Shown here: positions 6,926 to 15,208 of the stretch, in pieces
Layout of the letters: each line of letters opens with the position of its first letter
Position numbering within the stretch: the first letter of the stretch is position 1
Source of the DNA: VRUE01 sp035997045
Lineage (GTDB): Bacteria > Actinomycetota > Thermoleophilia > Solirubrobacterales > 70-9
Direction of reading: 5' to 3'
Assembly (NCBI GenBank): GCA_035997045.1
Contig: DASYIY010000043.1
Coordinates: 1-37,004, forward strand
DNA: 37,004 nucleotides
Notes under the pieces: generated by a model
Database searches by the model: none
What the model was told of the DNA's origin: nothing
The model's input: the letters and a program-made list of their open reading frames with translations, nothing else
Position numbers and translations under genes: made by a program

Positions 6926-7672
6926 ATGGAGCAAGCTCTGGAGCTCTTCGAGCCGCATCGGCGGCCGGCCGAGTTGGACCGCGAGGGCGGCTACCTCGAT
7001 CTGCTCGGCGCGGCGAAGGCTGGGGGCAATGCCGCCCAGCGGCTGATGAGGAGCCGCGCGGTGCCGCTTGTCTATCAGCGGTTCTGGCGACCGGTCGCCG
7101 GCCGGCTGCTGATGGGCCTGACCGGCCCCGGCACCGAGGAGGAGCACCGGATCGCGCTGGCGATGCTTGCGATCTCGCCGGGGGACCGAGTTCTCGACGT
7201 TGCCTGCGGGCCCGGGAACTTCACCCTCGACTTCGCCCTGGCGGCCGGCAACGGTCCCGTCGTCGGCATCGACTCCTCGCAGACGATGCTCGGGGTTGCC
7301 GTTCGCGAGAACCCGATGGGGAACCTGGCCTACGTGCGCGGCGATGCCCGCGACCTGCCCTTTCGCGATCGCAGCTTCGACGCGGTTTGCTGCTTCGCCG
7401 CGCTGTATCTGATCGAGGAGCCGATGCAAGCGCTTGCCGAGATGGTCCGGGTACTGGCGCCGGGAGGGCGGCTGGCACTGATGTCCAGCTGCAACCGGGG
7501 GCCCGTGCCGACCTCGGTGGCGAACGCCGTGGTGCGAGGCCTCAGCGGGGTCAGGGTCTTCGGTCACGAGGAGCTGACTCGGGCGCTCGAAGCGCGGGGA
7601 GCAATCGATCTCGAGCAGCGGGTGAGCGGGCTCGCGCAGTTCGTCTCGGCGCGCAAGCCCGCCCGACCTTAA
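6926..7672 (+). CDS. Class I SAM-dependent methyltransferase (UbiE/MenG-like)
   Basis: The 248-residue product has SAM-binding motif I VLDVACGPGNFT (89-100), the acidic end of strand 2 (VVGIDSS), VRGDARDLPFRDRSFDAV (motif II region) and the post-motif EMVRVLAPGGRL. This is the Methyltransf_11 pattern seen in UbiE/MenG and many small-molecule methyltransferases. An N-terminal extension of about 85 residues (PAELDREGGYLDLLG) resembles proteins with a Trm112-like start. I chose the ATG at 6926 because it is the first in-frame start after the tRNA; upstream codons would run through tRNA-Val. No Shine-Dalgarno is visible, so the gene may be leaderless or processed from a tRNA cotranscript. The substrate is unknown. 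Confidence 0.85.
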   Translation: MEQALELFEPHRRPAELDREGGYLDLLGAAKAGGNAAQRLMRSRAVPLVYQRFWRPVAGRLLMGLTGPGTEEEHRIALAMLAISPGDRVLDVACGPGNFTLDFALAAGNGPVVGIDSSQTMLGVAVRENPMGNLAYVRGDARDLPFRDRSFDAVCCFAALYLIEEPMQALAEMVRVLAPGGRLALMSSCNRGPVPTSVANAVVRGLSGVRVFGHEELTRALEARGAIDLEQRVSGLAQFVSARKPARP

Positions 7673-7733
7673 CATCCATTCGTGTCGCCTTCGGTATCTT
7701 GGAGGTTCTGGGAAACGGGAGGGGAAGAGGTCT

Positions 7734-8537
7734 ATGAGGAAGAAGATCGTCGCCGGACTGGTCGTGCTGGGGTTGCTCGTGGTTGCGGCCACGGCAAGTG
7801 CCTTTCACGTCCATGTGGTTGCAGGCAACCTCGTGCTCGATGCCGAAGGCGGTTTCGCGCCCAAGGCACTGCCCAAGCACGAAAACGCACCGATCACCAC
7901 GCATGGAGGCGGCAGTCTCTCGACGCTCTCCGGCGACCTGCCGCCGATCCTCGACACCTTCGTGCTCGAATTCGACAAGCACGGTGCGCTTGACACCACC
8001 GGCCTCGGCGTCTGCACCAGGGGCAAACTGGTCGCCACCGACGTCAAGACCGCCCGCAATGCCTGCAAGGACGCGATCGTCGGCGAAGGCTTCGGCAGCG
8101 CTGTCGTCAAGTTCCCCGAACAGGCGCCGATCAAAGTCGGCTCGCCGATCACCCTCTTCAACGGCCCGAAGAAGGGCGCCGACGACACGATCATCGCTCA
8201 CGCCCACCTCGACTATCCCGGGCCGACCACCTTCATCGTCCCGATCGTGATCGAAAAAATCCACAAGGGCGTCTACGGCTACCGGATCAACGTGAAAATC
8301 CCGAAGATCGCCGGCGGCTACGGCCATCCGATCTCCGGCACCGCCAAAGTCGGTAAGAAATGGACCTTCAAGGGCAAGCAGCACAGTTACATCAACGCTC
8401 GCTGCGAAACCGGCCACTTCCAGGTTCGCGGCGAATTCAGCTTCAAAGAAGGGCCCGAAGAAGCACCGAGCGCGGCGGCCGAGGTGAACCAGATACTGAA
8501 GGCCAACTTCCTGCTTCCGTGTCAGGTGCGTAAGTAG
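7734..8537 (+). CDS. Secreted protein, first of a tandem paralogous pair
   Basis: The 267-residue product starts with a clear signal peptide (RKK, a hydrophobic core to about residue 20, then ATASA cleavage). The mature part is predicted to be beta-rich. It shares long blocks with the next gene, including LSGDLPPILDT, GEGFGSAVVKFPEQ, IEKIHKGVYGYRI, KIPKIAGGYGHPISG and WTFKGKQHSY, followed by two paired cysteines. I do not recognise a characterised family; the style matches secreted hypothetical proteins of Thermoleophilia. The Shine-Dalgarno GGGGAAGAGG lies just upstream of the ATG, and a TATCTT hexamer at 7695-7700 could be a -10. Its role is unknown, perhaps a cell-surface or extracellular structural protein. 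Confidence 0.82.
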   Translation: MRKKIVAGLVVLGLLVVAATASAFHVHVVAGNLVLDAEGGFAPKALPKHENAPITTHGGGSLSTLSGDLPPILDTFVLEFDKHGALDTTGLGVCTRGKLVATDVKTARNACKDAIVGEGFGSAVVKFPEQAPIKVGSPITLFNGPKKGADDTIIAHAHLDYPGPTTFIVPIVIEKIHKGVYGYRINVKIPKIAGGYGHPISGTAKVGKKWTFKGKQHSYINARCETGHFQVRGEFSFKEGPEEAPSAAAEVNQILKANFLLPCQVRK

Positions 8538-8554
8538 GCTCGGCGAGGCTGGCC

Positions 8555-9352
8555 GTGGAGAGGAACCCGATCAAGAGGAGACTGATCGGGTTCGCGGCGC
8601 TTTCCTTGGCCGTGCTTGCAGTGGTTGGAACTGCGAGCGCCGTGCGCAACAGCGACCGGGTCGAACTCCGCGCCGGCAACCTGATCATCGTCGGCCACGG
8701 CGGCTTCAGACCGGAAACCCTGCCACGGGATCACGATGCGCCGATCACGATCTACGGCGGCGGAAAGCTCTCGACGGTATCGGGCGAAATTCCGCCGGTC
8801 CTCGAAACCCTCGCCTTCGAATTCGACAAACATGGCCACGTCGATACGACGGGACTGGAAGTGTGCACGGCGGGCAAGCTCCAGGCCACGACCGTCGCTG
8901 CCGCTCGCCGCACCTGCCCCAACGCGATCGTCGGCAAGGGCTTTGGCACCGGTGTGGTCAAGTTCCCCGAACAGGGGCCGATTCCCGTTTCCTCACCGCT
9001 GACGATCTTCAACGGTCCCAGGGTGCACGGCGACGCTTCGATCCTCGGCCACTTCTATACGACGGTTCCCGTCGCCACCACCTTCGTCGTCCCGGTCGTG
9101 ATCGAAAAAATCCACAAGGGCGTTTACGGCTACCGGGTCAAAGCGAAGATCCCGAAGATCGCCGGCGGCTACGGACACCCGATCTCAGGCCGGCTGACGG
9201 TTGCGCGCAAATGGACCTTCAAGGGCAAGCGACACAGCTACGTCAACGCCCGCTGCGAAACCGGCCACCTGCAGGCGCGCGGCGAATTCACCTTCAACGA
9301 CGGCACGCTGCTCAGCGGTAACTTCGTCCGGCCCTGCAAGATCGCAAAGTAG
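8555..9352 (+). CDS. Secreted protein, second of a tandem paralogous pair
   Basis: The 265-residue paralogue of the preceding gene begins 17 bases after it from a GTG. The N-terminus ERNPIKRRLIGF plus a hydrophobic stretch ending VVGTASA forms a signal peptide. Mature-region blocks match the neighbour almost position by position (VSGEIPPVLET, GKGFGTGVVKFPEQ, IEKIHKGVYGYR, KIPKIAGGYGHPISG, WTFKGKRHSY), including the cysteine pattern, and diverge mainly in the C-terminal insert that the first copy carries (about residues 240-255). The pair arose by local duplication and is probably one transcript. The stop abuts the stop of the convergent zinc-ribbon gene with no spacer. Confidence 0.82.
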   Translation: MERNPIKRRLIGFAALSLAVLAVVGTASAVRNSDRVELRAGNLIIVGHGGFRPETLPRDHDAPITIYGGGKLSTVSGEIPPVLETLAFEFDKHGHVDTTGLEVCTAGKLQATTVAAARRTCPNAIVGKGFGTGVVKFPEQGPIPVSSPLTIFNGPRVHGDASILGHFYTTVPVATTFVVPVVIEKIHKGVYGYRVKAKIPKIAGGYGHPISGRLTVARKWTFKGKRHSYVNARCETGHLQARGEFTFNDGTLLSGNFVRPCKIAK

Positions 9353-9643
9353 TCAGCCGAGCTTCGCGCGCAATCGTTGCCAGAGCGAGGGCGGGCGCGG
9401 TTGGGTGCGGCGCCACTCTTCCTCGCTCGGCAGTCGTCCCGCCTTGCGCTCGGCGAGCACACAGTCGGTGTGGGCGTGACGACGCCGGCTGCTGTCGCCC
9501 TCGGGGGAGATCAACACGTGCTCGCGCAGCGCCGGCAGGTGCTTGCCGCAGAAGGGGCAGCGGTAGGTGGCGGGCTTGCGATTCTGCGCCGGTCGCATCG
9601 CCCACCAGCGCACCGGCTCCCTCTGGGCCGGCCGCCGCGCCAC
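9353..9643 (-). CDS. Small zinc-ribbon-like protein
   Basis: The 96-residue product has a CPFCGKHL knuckle at residues 29-36 and a second cluster HAHTDC ending at Cys61, consistent with a CxxC...HxxC zinc site. The rest is basic and low complexity, with a C-terminal SLWQRLRAKLG helix. I do not recognise a named family. It starts at a GTG three bases after the stop of the MpaB-like gene, so the two are cotranscribed; an ATG at residue 16 is an alternative start. Possible roles are nucleic-acid binding or a metal-dependent accessory function, both inferred. Confidence 0.7.
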   Translation of the reverse strand: MARRPAQREPVRWWAMRPAQNRKPATYRCPFCGKHLPALREHVLISPEGDSSRRRHAHTDCVLAERKAGRLPSEEEWRRTQPRPPSLWQRLRAKLG

Positions 9644-9646
9644 CGC

Positions 9647-10537
9647 TCAGGCGCTGGCGCCCAGCTGCGGAGTCCTGGTGCCGCCGCGCTCGCGCTCGCC
9701 CTTCATCACCACATTGAAGAAGACGTCGTTGCGGCCGCGGCGCATTTTGTAGGGGAAGAGGTGGCGGGCCCGGCGGTGCCCGGCGGTCATCGCCCGAAAG
9801 CCGGCCTCGTGGGCGGGGCCCCAGGCGATGCCGAAGATCTCGCGAACCCGCGGCGGCAGGGTGCCCTTGATGATGTGGTTCTGGGCGACGAGGTTGCCCC
9901 GCGCGGGCGCCGGGACCGGCTGCTCGAAGGCGACCAGCGGCGCCAGCGCCAGGCCATGCGGGGTCGCCTGCAGATCGGGGGAGGAGAGCCGCTGCGCCCA
10001 CCAGGCGCTGAACTCGCGGTAGCTGCCGGGGACCTTGCTGCCGGGTAGGCCGAAGAGCTCGCCGAAGCGGACGTAGTCCTGCCACAGCTCCTCGCGCTCG
10101 GCCTCGCTTAGCGGCCGCACCATCGTCTCGTACATCGCCCGGCCCGAGTCGGCGATCACCGCCAGCGTCCACAGCATCAACTCCGGGTCGAAGGCCGAGT
10201 AGGGAGCGCCGGCCGGGTGGGCGCCCGCCGCTTCGGAGAGCTCGCCGTTGACTCGCTCGTGCATGCGGTGCACCGCGGCCAGTGCCTTGTCGGCTTCGGC
10301 GCGGGTGCCGAGCAGGACGGTCTCCTGGATCTTTGCCGTGCGGGCGAGTCGCTGGAAGGGCCGGTCGCCCGAGCCCGTGCTCAACATCGTGCCGGTGTAG
10401 GTGAGCGGCTCCAGCGCCCCGATAAGCAGCGCCCGCTGGCCGTAGAGCAGGCCGACCGCGCGCTCACCGTGGACCCGCCGCGCCACAGAGCGGCCGGGCG
10501 GAAAGTAGTAGTCGGAATCTTTCCTCTGGTACGCCAC
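9647..10537 (-). CDS. Oxygenase MpaB/DUF2236 family protein
   Basis: The 296-residue product has the DUF2236 (ER-bound oxygenase MpaB / latex-clearing-protein-like) pattern: an N-terminal YYFPPGRSVARRVHGERA segment, an ALEPLTYTGTM helix, KIQETVLLGTRAEADKALAAV, HERVNG, the AFDPELMLWTLAVI helix and YREFSAWWAQRL. Family members bind heme b and act as dioxygenases or oxidases. The usual WVHATL histidine of the central helix reads WTLAVI here, so heme binding may differ. Upstream of the GTG at 10537 the frame stays open through low-complexity sequence, which I treat as non-coding because it would overlap the ftsH end. It lies 23 bases downstream of ftsH on the same strand. Confidence 0.75.
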   Translation of the reverse strand: MAYQRKDSDYYFPPGRSVARRVHGERAVGLLYGQRALLIGALEPLTYTGTMLSTGSGDRPFQRLARTAKIQETVLLGTRAEADKALAAVHRMHERVNGELSEAAGAHPAGAPYSAFDPELMLWTLAVIADSGRAMYETMVRPLSEAEREELWQDYVRFGELFGLPGSKVPGSYREFSAWWAQRLSSPDLQATPHGLALAPLVAFEQPVPAPARGNLVAQNHIIKGTLPPRVREIFGIAWGPAHEAGFRAMTAGHRRARHLFPYKMRRGRNDVFFNVVMKGERERGGTRTPQLGASA

Positions 10538-10542
10538 CGGTG

Positions 10543-10560
10543 CCGAGGATCGTACCTCGG
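10543..10560 (-). other. Short hairpin between ftsH-like and mpaB-like genes
   Basis: CCGAGG and CCTCGG form a perfect 6-bp stem with a 6-base loop between the ftsH-like stop and the GTG of the next gene. It is too short, and lacks a U-tract, to be a convincing terminator. It may be an intercistronic structure that modulates downstream translation. Confidence 0.3.
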
Positions 10561-12114
10561 TTAGGCGGGCTCCCGGAAGAGGGTCGGTACCGCCGCCGCG
10601 TCGGTTCTCGTGCCGACGCCCTCGTGCAGGTCGTGGGCGGCGAAGATCTCGTCGAGGTCCTCGCGGGTCAGCGTCTCGCGCTCGAGCGCGTTCGCCGCCA
10701 GATCGTTGAGGCATTCGCGGTTCGCCGCGAGCAGGGCGCGGGCGCGGCGGTAGGCCTCGCGGGCGAGGTTCATCGCCGCCAGGTCGACGTCGCGGCGGGT
10801 CCGGTCCGAGAGCGCGTAGTCGCCGGTCGGCAGAGCGATCGGCGGCGCGCCGTCGGCGTCGAGGGCGACGCCCATGCCGAACTCGCCGACCATCTGGTTG
10901 CAGACCGCGTGGACGCGGGCGAGGTCGTCGACCGCTCCCGAGTACGAATTGCCCATCACCTCCTCCTCGGCGGCGCGGCCGCCCAGCAGGGTGACGATCT
11001 CGTCGAGCAGCTCGTCGCGCGACTTGAGGTAGGTGTCCTCCTGCGGCGAGTGGCCGACGAAGCCAAGTGCCGGCCCGCGCGGGACGATGCTGAGGATCTC
11101 CGGCGGATCGAGGCCGAGCAGGCGGCGGCAGAGCGCATGGCCCGCCTCGTGGTAGGCGACGATGCGGCGCTCCTTTTGGTTCAGGTGCCGCGCTTGCTGG
11201 GAGCCGACTGCCTGGCGCAACAGGGCCTCGTCGAGGTCCTCGCGGGCCATCGCCTTGCGATCGGCACGGCCAGCGATGATCGCTCCCTCGTTAAGTGCGT
11301 TGGCAAGCTGCGCGCCGGTCATCCCGGTCGTCTTGCGCGCCACGTCGGCCAGATCGAGGTCGGGGCCGAGTGGCTTGCCCTTGGCGTGAGCGCGCAGGAT
11401 CGCCTCGCGGCCGTGGCGGTCCGGTGGCGCGACCAGGACCTGGCGATCGAAGCGGCCCGGGCGCAGCAGCGCGTGGTCGAGCTTGTCGACGTGGTTGGAG
11501 GCGGCGATGACGATCACCGTGCCGGGATCGCGCTCGAACCCATCGAGCTCGACCAGCAGCTGGTTGAGCGCCTGCTCGCGCTCACTGGTGCCGCCGTCGC
11601 CGCCTCCACCGCGCGCACCCCCCACTGCGTCGAGCTCGTCGATGAAGATCACCGCACGGCCCGACTTGCGCGCCTCTTTGAACAGCCGCCTGATCCGGGC
11701 GGCACCCCTCCCGACAAACATCTCGACGAAGCTCGAGCCCGAGGCGGCGAAGAAGTCGACGCCGGCCTGGGCGGCCACCGCCCGCGCCAGCATGGTCTTG
11801 CCGGTTCCCGGCGGGCCGAAGAGCAAGACTCCGCGCGGCGGTTGGGCGCCGAGGGCGGCGAAGCGATCCGGGTCGCGCAGCCACTCGGCGACGTCCATCA
11901 GCTCGTCCTTGGCCGCGTCGACCCCCTGCACCTCGTCCCAGAGCACCGGCGCGGTGCGGCTCGCCTTCACCGTCTCCGGCTTGGTCGAACCCATCGTGGT
12001 CCGCATCAGCCGGAAGAAGACGAAGAGCAGCATCGCCATGAAGACGACGCCGAAGACCGGGTACCAGTCGAAGGCGAATTCCTGAATCTGGTTGGTGGTT
12101 AGCGCCAGCGTCAC
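10561..12114 (-). CDS. FtsH-type AAA+ zinc metalloprotease, short form
   Basis: The 517-residue product has a single N-terminal transmembrane helix (about 18-37), an AAA+ module with Walker A GPPGTGKT (100-107), pore loop MFVGRG, Walker B VIFIDELDA (155-163) and the second region of homology ending LLRPGRFDR, then an M41 peptidase domain with HEAGH (322-326) and the downstream acidic ligand in SGAVDDLARV. Catalytic residues look intact. It is about 100 residues shorter than housekeeping FtsH because the periplasmic domain and second helix are missing, so the topology must differ. It probably degrades membrane or cytoplasmic proteins in an ATP-dependent manner but is likely a paralogue of the main FtsH. 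The GTG or ATG start region follows a dyad at 12155-12185. Confidence 0.88.
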   Translation of the reverse strand: MTLALTTNQIQEFAFDWYPVFGVVFMAMLLFVFFRLMRTTMGSTKPETVKASRTAPVLWDEVQGVDAAKDELMDVAEWLRDPDRFAALGAQPPRGVLLFGPPGTGKTMLARAVAAQAGVDFFAASGSSFVEMFVGRGAARIRRLFKEARKSGRAVIFIDELDAVGGARGGGGDGGTSEREQALNQLLVELDGFERDPGTVIVIAASNHVDKLDHALLRPGRFDRQVLVAPPDRHGREAILRAHAKGKPLGPDLDLADVARKTTGMTGAQLANALNEGAIIAGRADRKAMAREDLDEALLRQAVGSQQARHLNQKERRIVAYHEAGHALCRRLLGLDPPEILSIVPRGPALGFVGHSPQEDTYLKSRDELLDEIVTLLGGRAAEEEVMGNSYSGAVDDLARVHAVCNQMVGEFGMGVALDADGAPPIALPTGDYALSDRTRRDVDLAAMNLAREAYRRARALLAANRECLNDLAANALERETLTREDLDEIFAAHDLHEGVGTRTDAAAVPTLFREPA

Positions 12115-12154
12115 GTTCGTCTTTCGATCGAGGGAGCGTCCTCAGAACTAACGA

Positions 12155-12185
12155 TGGAGTGTGGGCGCAAAGTGCACGCACTCCA
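12155..12185. promoter_or_regulatory. 7-bp dyad upstream of the ftsH-like gene
   Basis: TGGAGTG (12155-12161) and CACTCCA (12179-12185) are perfect inverted copies separated by 17 bases, in the 102-base gap between the FHA-HTH regulator stop and the ftsH-like start. This could be an operator, possibly for the adjacent regulator, or a weak terminator hairpin. No poly-U tract follows. Confidence 0.4.
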
Positions 12186-12216
12186 ATCGCATATGCGTCC
12201 AGTCCGTGCCTGAGCG

Positions 12217-12891
12217 CTAAAGATCGCGGGGCGAGACGATGCCGCTTTGCAGTGCCCGCTCGACCAGGGCGACGCGCTTGCGGTTCTGCGGCAGGTCCTC
12301 GACCCCGAGCCGCTCGAAGAGGGCGCGCATATGTGTCTTGACCGCGTCGACGCTGAGGTGGAGCTCGGCGGCGATCGCCTGGTTGGTCGGCGGCGTGGCG
12401 AAGGCGGAGCCGTCCTTGAAGGGGCGGCAGAGGGCGAGGAGGACGCGGCGCTGGCCGGGGGAGACGGCGGCCGCGGCGGGCGTCTCGGTCGCGACGACGG
12501 TTGCTTCCGGCCCCGCCCCGCCGGGGCGGCGGTAGAGGACCCTGGTGCGGCCGAAGCGCAGCGTGTCGCCGTCGCGCAGGCGGCGGCGGCCGTGGACGCG
12601 CTCCTCGCCGACGAAGGAGCCGTTGCGGGAGAGGCCGTCGTCGAGCAGCGTGCACTCGTCGCCGACTACCTCGATCTGGGCGTGCAGGGCGGAGACCTCC
12701 TCGTCCCAATCGATCCGCAGGCCGCACGCCTCGCCGCGTCCCACCCAGAGCTCAGCCGTACCGGCCTCGACGATCGCGATTCGCTGCTCGCCCGCGGCGT
12801 CGCGGAGAACGAGGAAGGGCCGCCCGTCGCGTTCGGCCTCGATCTGCGCCTTCAGCTCGGCGGCGCTGGTCTGGCGTGGCTCGGCACTCAC
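12217..12891 (-). CDS. FHA domain-HTH regulatory protein
   Basis: The 224-residue product combines an N-terminal FHA phosphothreonine-binding domain (about 25-122) with a C-terminal winged or LuxR-like HTH (about 143-215). The FHA part has the conserved GR (51-52), SALH (67-70) and SRNGSFV (88-94) with an RDGDTLRFG strand. The C-terminal part has SPGQRRVLLALCRP, TNQAIAAELHLSVDAVKTHMRALFERLG, a clear recognition-helix pattern. It likely links Ser/Thr kinase signalling to transcription. The GTG start has a TAGGCT hexamer six bases upstream, suggesting leaderless expression. The ftsH-like gene lies 102 bases downstream on the same strand and is a possible target. Confidence 0.85.
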   Translation of the reverse strand: MSAEPRQTSAAELKAQIEAERDGRPFLVLRDAAGEQRIAIVEAGTAELWVGRGEACGLRIDWDEEVSALHAQIEVVGDECTLLDDGLSRNGSFVGEERVHGRRRLRDGDTLRFGRTRVLYRRPGGAGPEATVVATETPAAAAVSPGQRRVLLALCRPFKDGSAFATPPTNQAIAAELHLSVDAVKTHMRALFERLGVEDLPQNRKRVALVERALQSGIVSPRDL

Positions 12892-13011
12892 GGCCTGAGC
12901 CTAGACCAGGGGGTGAGCGAGTCCACCCCTGGGACCCCTGGGAGCGACGGGCGATCCGGGCGAGTCTGTTCCCACCGCAAGCAGCGCCCACAAATCGACC
13001 TAGGAGGACAC

Positions 13012-13656
13012 ATGACTCGCAACCTCACCGCCCAGAAGATCGCCCGCCGTACCGGCCTCGTCGCCGCCCTGGCCAGCCTCGCCTTGGCCGTCGCGCCGGC
13101 CGCCAGCATTGCCTCGGCCCCGGTCAAGTTCGGCGCGATGCTGAACCCGACCGTGCAGCCCTCGAACTCGCTGCCGGGCCTGACCTGCAACGGGCCGGAA
13201 ACCCCGCTCGTCGGCTGCACGATGATCCTCAACGAAGCCTACGGTCGCCCTGACGGCGGCGAGCTCGCGCCGAAGACAGGCACGATCAAGAAGATCCGCT
13301 TGATCGCCGGCGGCCCTGGCAGTTTCCGGCTGCAGGTTGCCAAGGTCAACCGGGCGACGGTGTTCGGGACCAACGAAGCCCGCGCCGTGCACTACGGGCC
13401 GCAGATTCACTACGAGGGCCAGACCGAAGCCAATTTCGAAGACGACAGCTACCGGGTCGAGTCCTTCCCGGTCAGCATCCCGGTGAAGAAGGGCCAGCAG
13501 CTTGCCCTGCGCGGCCAGATCACCTCGATGATCCGCTGCTCGTCGGGTGGCGATCACACCCTGATCTACACGCCGCCGCTCTACCTCGGCGGTCCCTTCA
13601 CCCAGGCCACCAACACCGACGGCTGCTGGCTGCTGATGGAAGCGGTTATTCGCTAG
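13012..13656 (+). CDS. Secreted protein of unknown function
   Basis: The 214-residue product has a twin-Arg-containing basic N-region (QKIARRTGLVAALASLALAV) and a cleavage site near AASIASA, so it is exported, possibly by Sec. The mature part contains paired cysteines (TCNGPETPLVGC; CSSGG...DGC) and beta-type segments such as IKKIRLIAGGPGSFRLQV. I do not recognise the family; the layout suggests a jelly-roll or lectin-like domain but this is inference. An AGGAGG Shine-Dalgarno precedes the ATG by four bases. The stop codon is shared with the convergent hydrolase gene in a CTAG. Confidence 0.8.
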   Translation: MTRNLTAQKIARRTGLVAALASLALAVAPAASIASAPVKFGAMLNPTVQPSNSLPGLTCNGPETPLVGCTMILNEAYGRPDGGELAPKTGTIKKIRLIAGGPGSFRLQVAKVNRATVFGTNEARAVHYGPQIHYEGQTEANFEDDSYRVESFPVSIPVKKGQQLALRGQITSMIRCSSGGDHTLIYTPPLYLGGPFTQATNTDGCWLLMEAVIR

Positions 13657-14399
13657 CCCCGCTCCACCTGCGATCCGCCGACGATGGCCTTCGTGCCATC
13701 GTCGGCGAAGACGACCCAGGCCTTGTTGCCGCCGTCGTAGTCGGGCGCCCAGAGCTTCAGCGTCGCCGGGCGGCCCCAGACCGTGACCTGCTCGTCGCCG
13801 GTCTCCTCCTCGCCGCGCCAGATCTGCACGAAGGGGTTGGCATCGTACTCGGCGCCGATCGTGGTCGGCTCTCGGTGGCCGGGGTGGACGGCGGTCTCCG
13901 GTGGCAGCTCGAGCAGCCGCATCACCGAGGACTGGAGGTCGTCGAAGCCGCTGGCGCCCGGCGCCATCGTTCCCCCAACGGTTCCCTTGAAAAGGACGTC
14001 GGCGGTGAAGACGTCAGTGCCGTTGACGAGGAAGGCGACGTGGCCGGTCGCGTGTCCCGGCGTGTAGATCGCTTCGATCTCGAGGTCGCCGGTGCTGAGC
14101 TTCTCGCCGTCAGCGATCGTCTGCGCGATCTCGTCCTCGATCTCGGCCGCGGCGGCCGCATGAGCGACCATCGGCACGCCGCCGAGCTGCTGCTGCGCCG
14201 CGGCCAGGCCGGCGATGTGGTCGCCGTGCGGATGGGTGATCAGGATGTGGGTGATCTCGATCCCGTCGCGCTCGGCCCGCTCGATCAGCGGCCCGAGGTC
14301 GTCGTTGCCGTCGATCAACACTCCGGTGCCGCCGGCTTCATCGGCGACGAGGTAAGCGTTCGACAGCCACTGCGGATTCTCGGTCCTCTCGATGATCAC
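13653..14399 (-). CDS. Metallo-beta-lactamase-fold hydrolase
   Basis: The 248-residue product has the MBL metal site THPHGDH (55-61), a downstream TPGHATGH histidine, the bridging aspartate in TADVLF and a late HPGH. This is the glyoxalase II-like branch: an Fe/Zn hydrolase acting on thioesters or related esters in the cytoplasm. The C-terminal 40 residues (VTVWGRPATLKLWAPDYDGG) form a small extra beta domain. I chose the GTG at 14399 because a GGAGGGAG Shine-Dalgarno lies about seven bases upstream. It is the last gene of the fatty-acyl modification cluster, 44 bases after the alpha/beta hydrolase, so a lipid thioester substrate is possible but unproven. Confidence 0.85.
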   Translation of the reverse strand: MIIERTENPQWLSNAYLVADEAGGTGVLIDGNDDLGPLIERAERDGIEITHILITHPHGDHIAGLAAAQQQLGGVPMVAHAAAAAEIEDEIAQTIADGEKLSTGDLEIEAIYTPGHATGHVAFLVNGTDVFTADVLFKGTVGGTMAPGASGFDDLQSSVMRLLELPPETAVHPGHREPTTIGAEYDANPFVQIWRGEEETGDEQVTVWGRPATLKLWAPDYDGGNKAWVVFADDGTKAIVGGSQVERG

Positions 14400-14443
14400 T
14401 CGGGTCTCCCTCCGGTTGCTCGCGTCCCGGAACTCTCCCAGAG

Positions 14444-15208
14444 TCAGACCGCGGCCGAGACCGAGCTGCCCTCGAGCAGGGTCTGGGCGACCAGCTCGGG
14501 GTCGTCCCACATCGGCGTATGGCCGACGCCGGGCAGGACGACGTAGCGCGAGCCGGCCGGTTGGCGCTCGGGCCGCGGCGGCGCTAGCAGCCGGTCGCGG
14601 TCCCCCCAGGCGAGGGTGACCGGCAGGTCGGGATAGCCGGCGGGGTCGAAGACGTGGGTGCGCATCGCCTTGTTGGCGCCGTCGTAGCCGCTCGAGTCGA
14701 TCCAGCCGAGGACCAGCTCGCGGCCCTCCTTGGCGGGGATGAGGTCCGGTCGGGCCGCGAACGTCGCCAGCATCGACTCGCGGGTGCGCCGGGTGCGCAG
14801 GGCCAGCGAGACGATGGGCCGCAGGCGTTTGGCCCAGAGGCGCGGGTTGACGCGGCGGTCGCCGAGCGGCTTGCGCCAGAGGCCGGCGGGGGAGATCGCG
14901 GTCACCGATGCGGCCCAGCCGGCGCGGCCAAGCTCCAGTCCGACCCAGCCGCCGAGCGAGTTGCCGGCGACGTGGGGTCGCTCGAAGCCGAGCTCGGTGG
15001 CGGCCTCGCGCACCGCCGCGGCGAGGTTCACGGCATTCGGTTCCACCCCGGCCGGGAGGGACGGAGCGACGCCGAACCCAGGCAGGTCGATCGCCAGCAC
15101 GTCGCGCTCCTCGGCGAGCCGCTCGATCACCGGACTCCAGACCGCGGTTGAGCCGCCGAGGCCGTGCAAGAGCAGCAGCGGCTCGCCGCTGCCCTTCCTC
15201 ACTTCCAC
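14444..15208 (-). CDS. Alpha/beta-fold hydrolase
   Basis: The 254-residue product has the oxyanion HGLGG motif (15-19), the nucleophile elbow GNSLGG with Ser84, the acid in WGDRDRLL (about 206) and the histidine in GVGHTPMWD (about 232), so a complete Ser-Asp-His triad. No signal peptide is present. It overlaps the end of the cyclopropane-synthase-family gene by ten bases, indicating translational coupling and a likely role on acyl lipids or esters in the same pathway. The exact substrate cannot be read from the sequence. Confidence 0.87.
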   Translation of the reverse strand: MEVRKGSGEPLLLLHGLGGSTAVWSPVIERLAEERDVLAIDLPGFGVAPSLPAGVEPNAVNLAAAVREAATELGFERPHVAGNSLGGWVGLELGRAGWAASVTAISPAGLWRKPLGDRRVNPRLWAKRLRPIVSLALRTRRTRESMLATFAARPDLIPAKEGRELVLGWIDSSGYDGANKAMRTHVFDPAGYPDLPVTLAWGDRDRLLAPPRPERQPAGSRYVVLPGVGHTPMWDDPELVAQTLLEGSSVSAAV

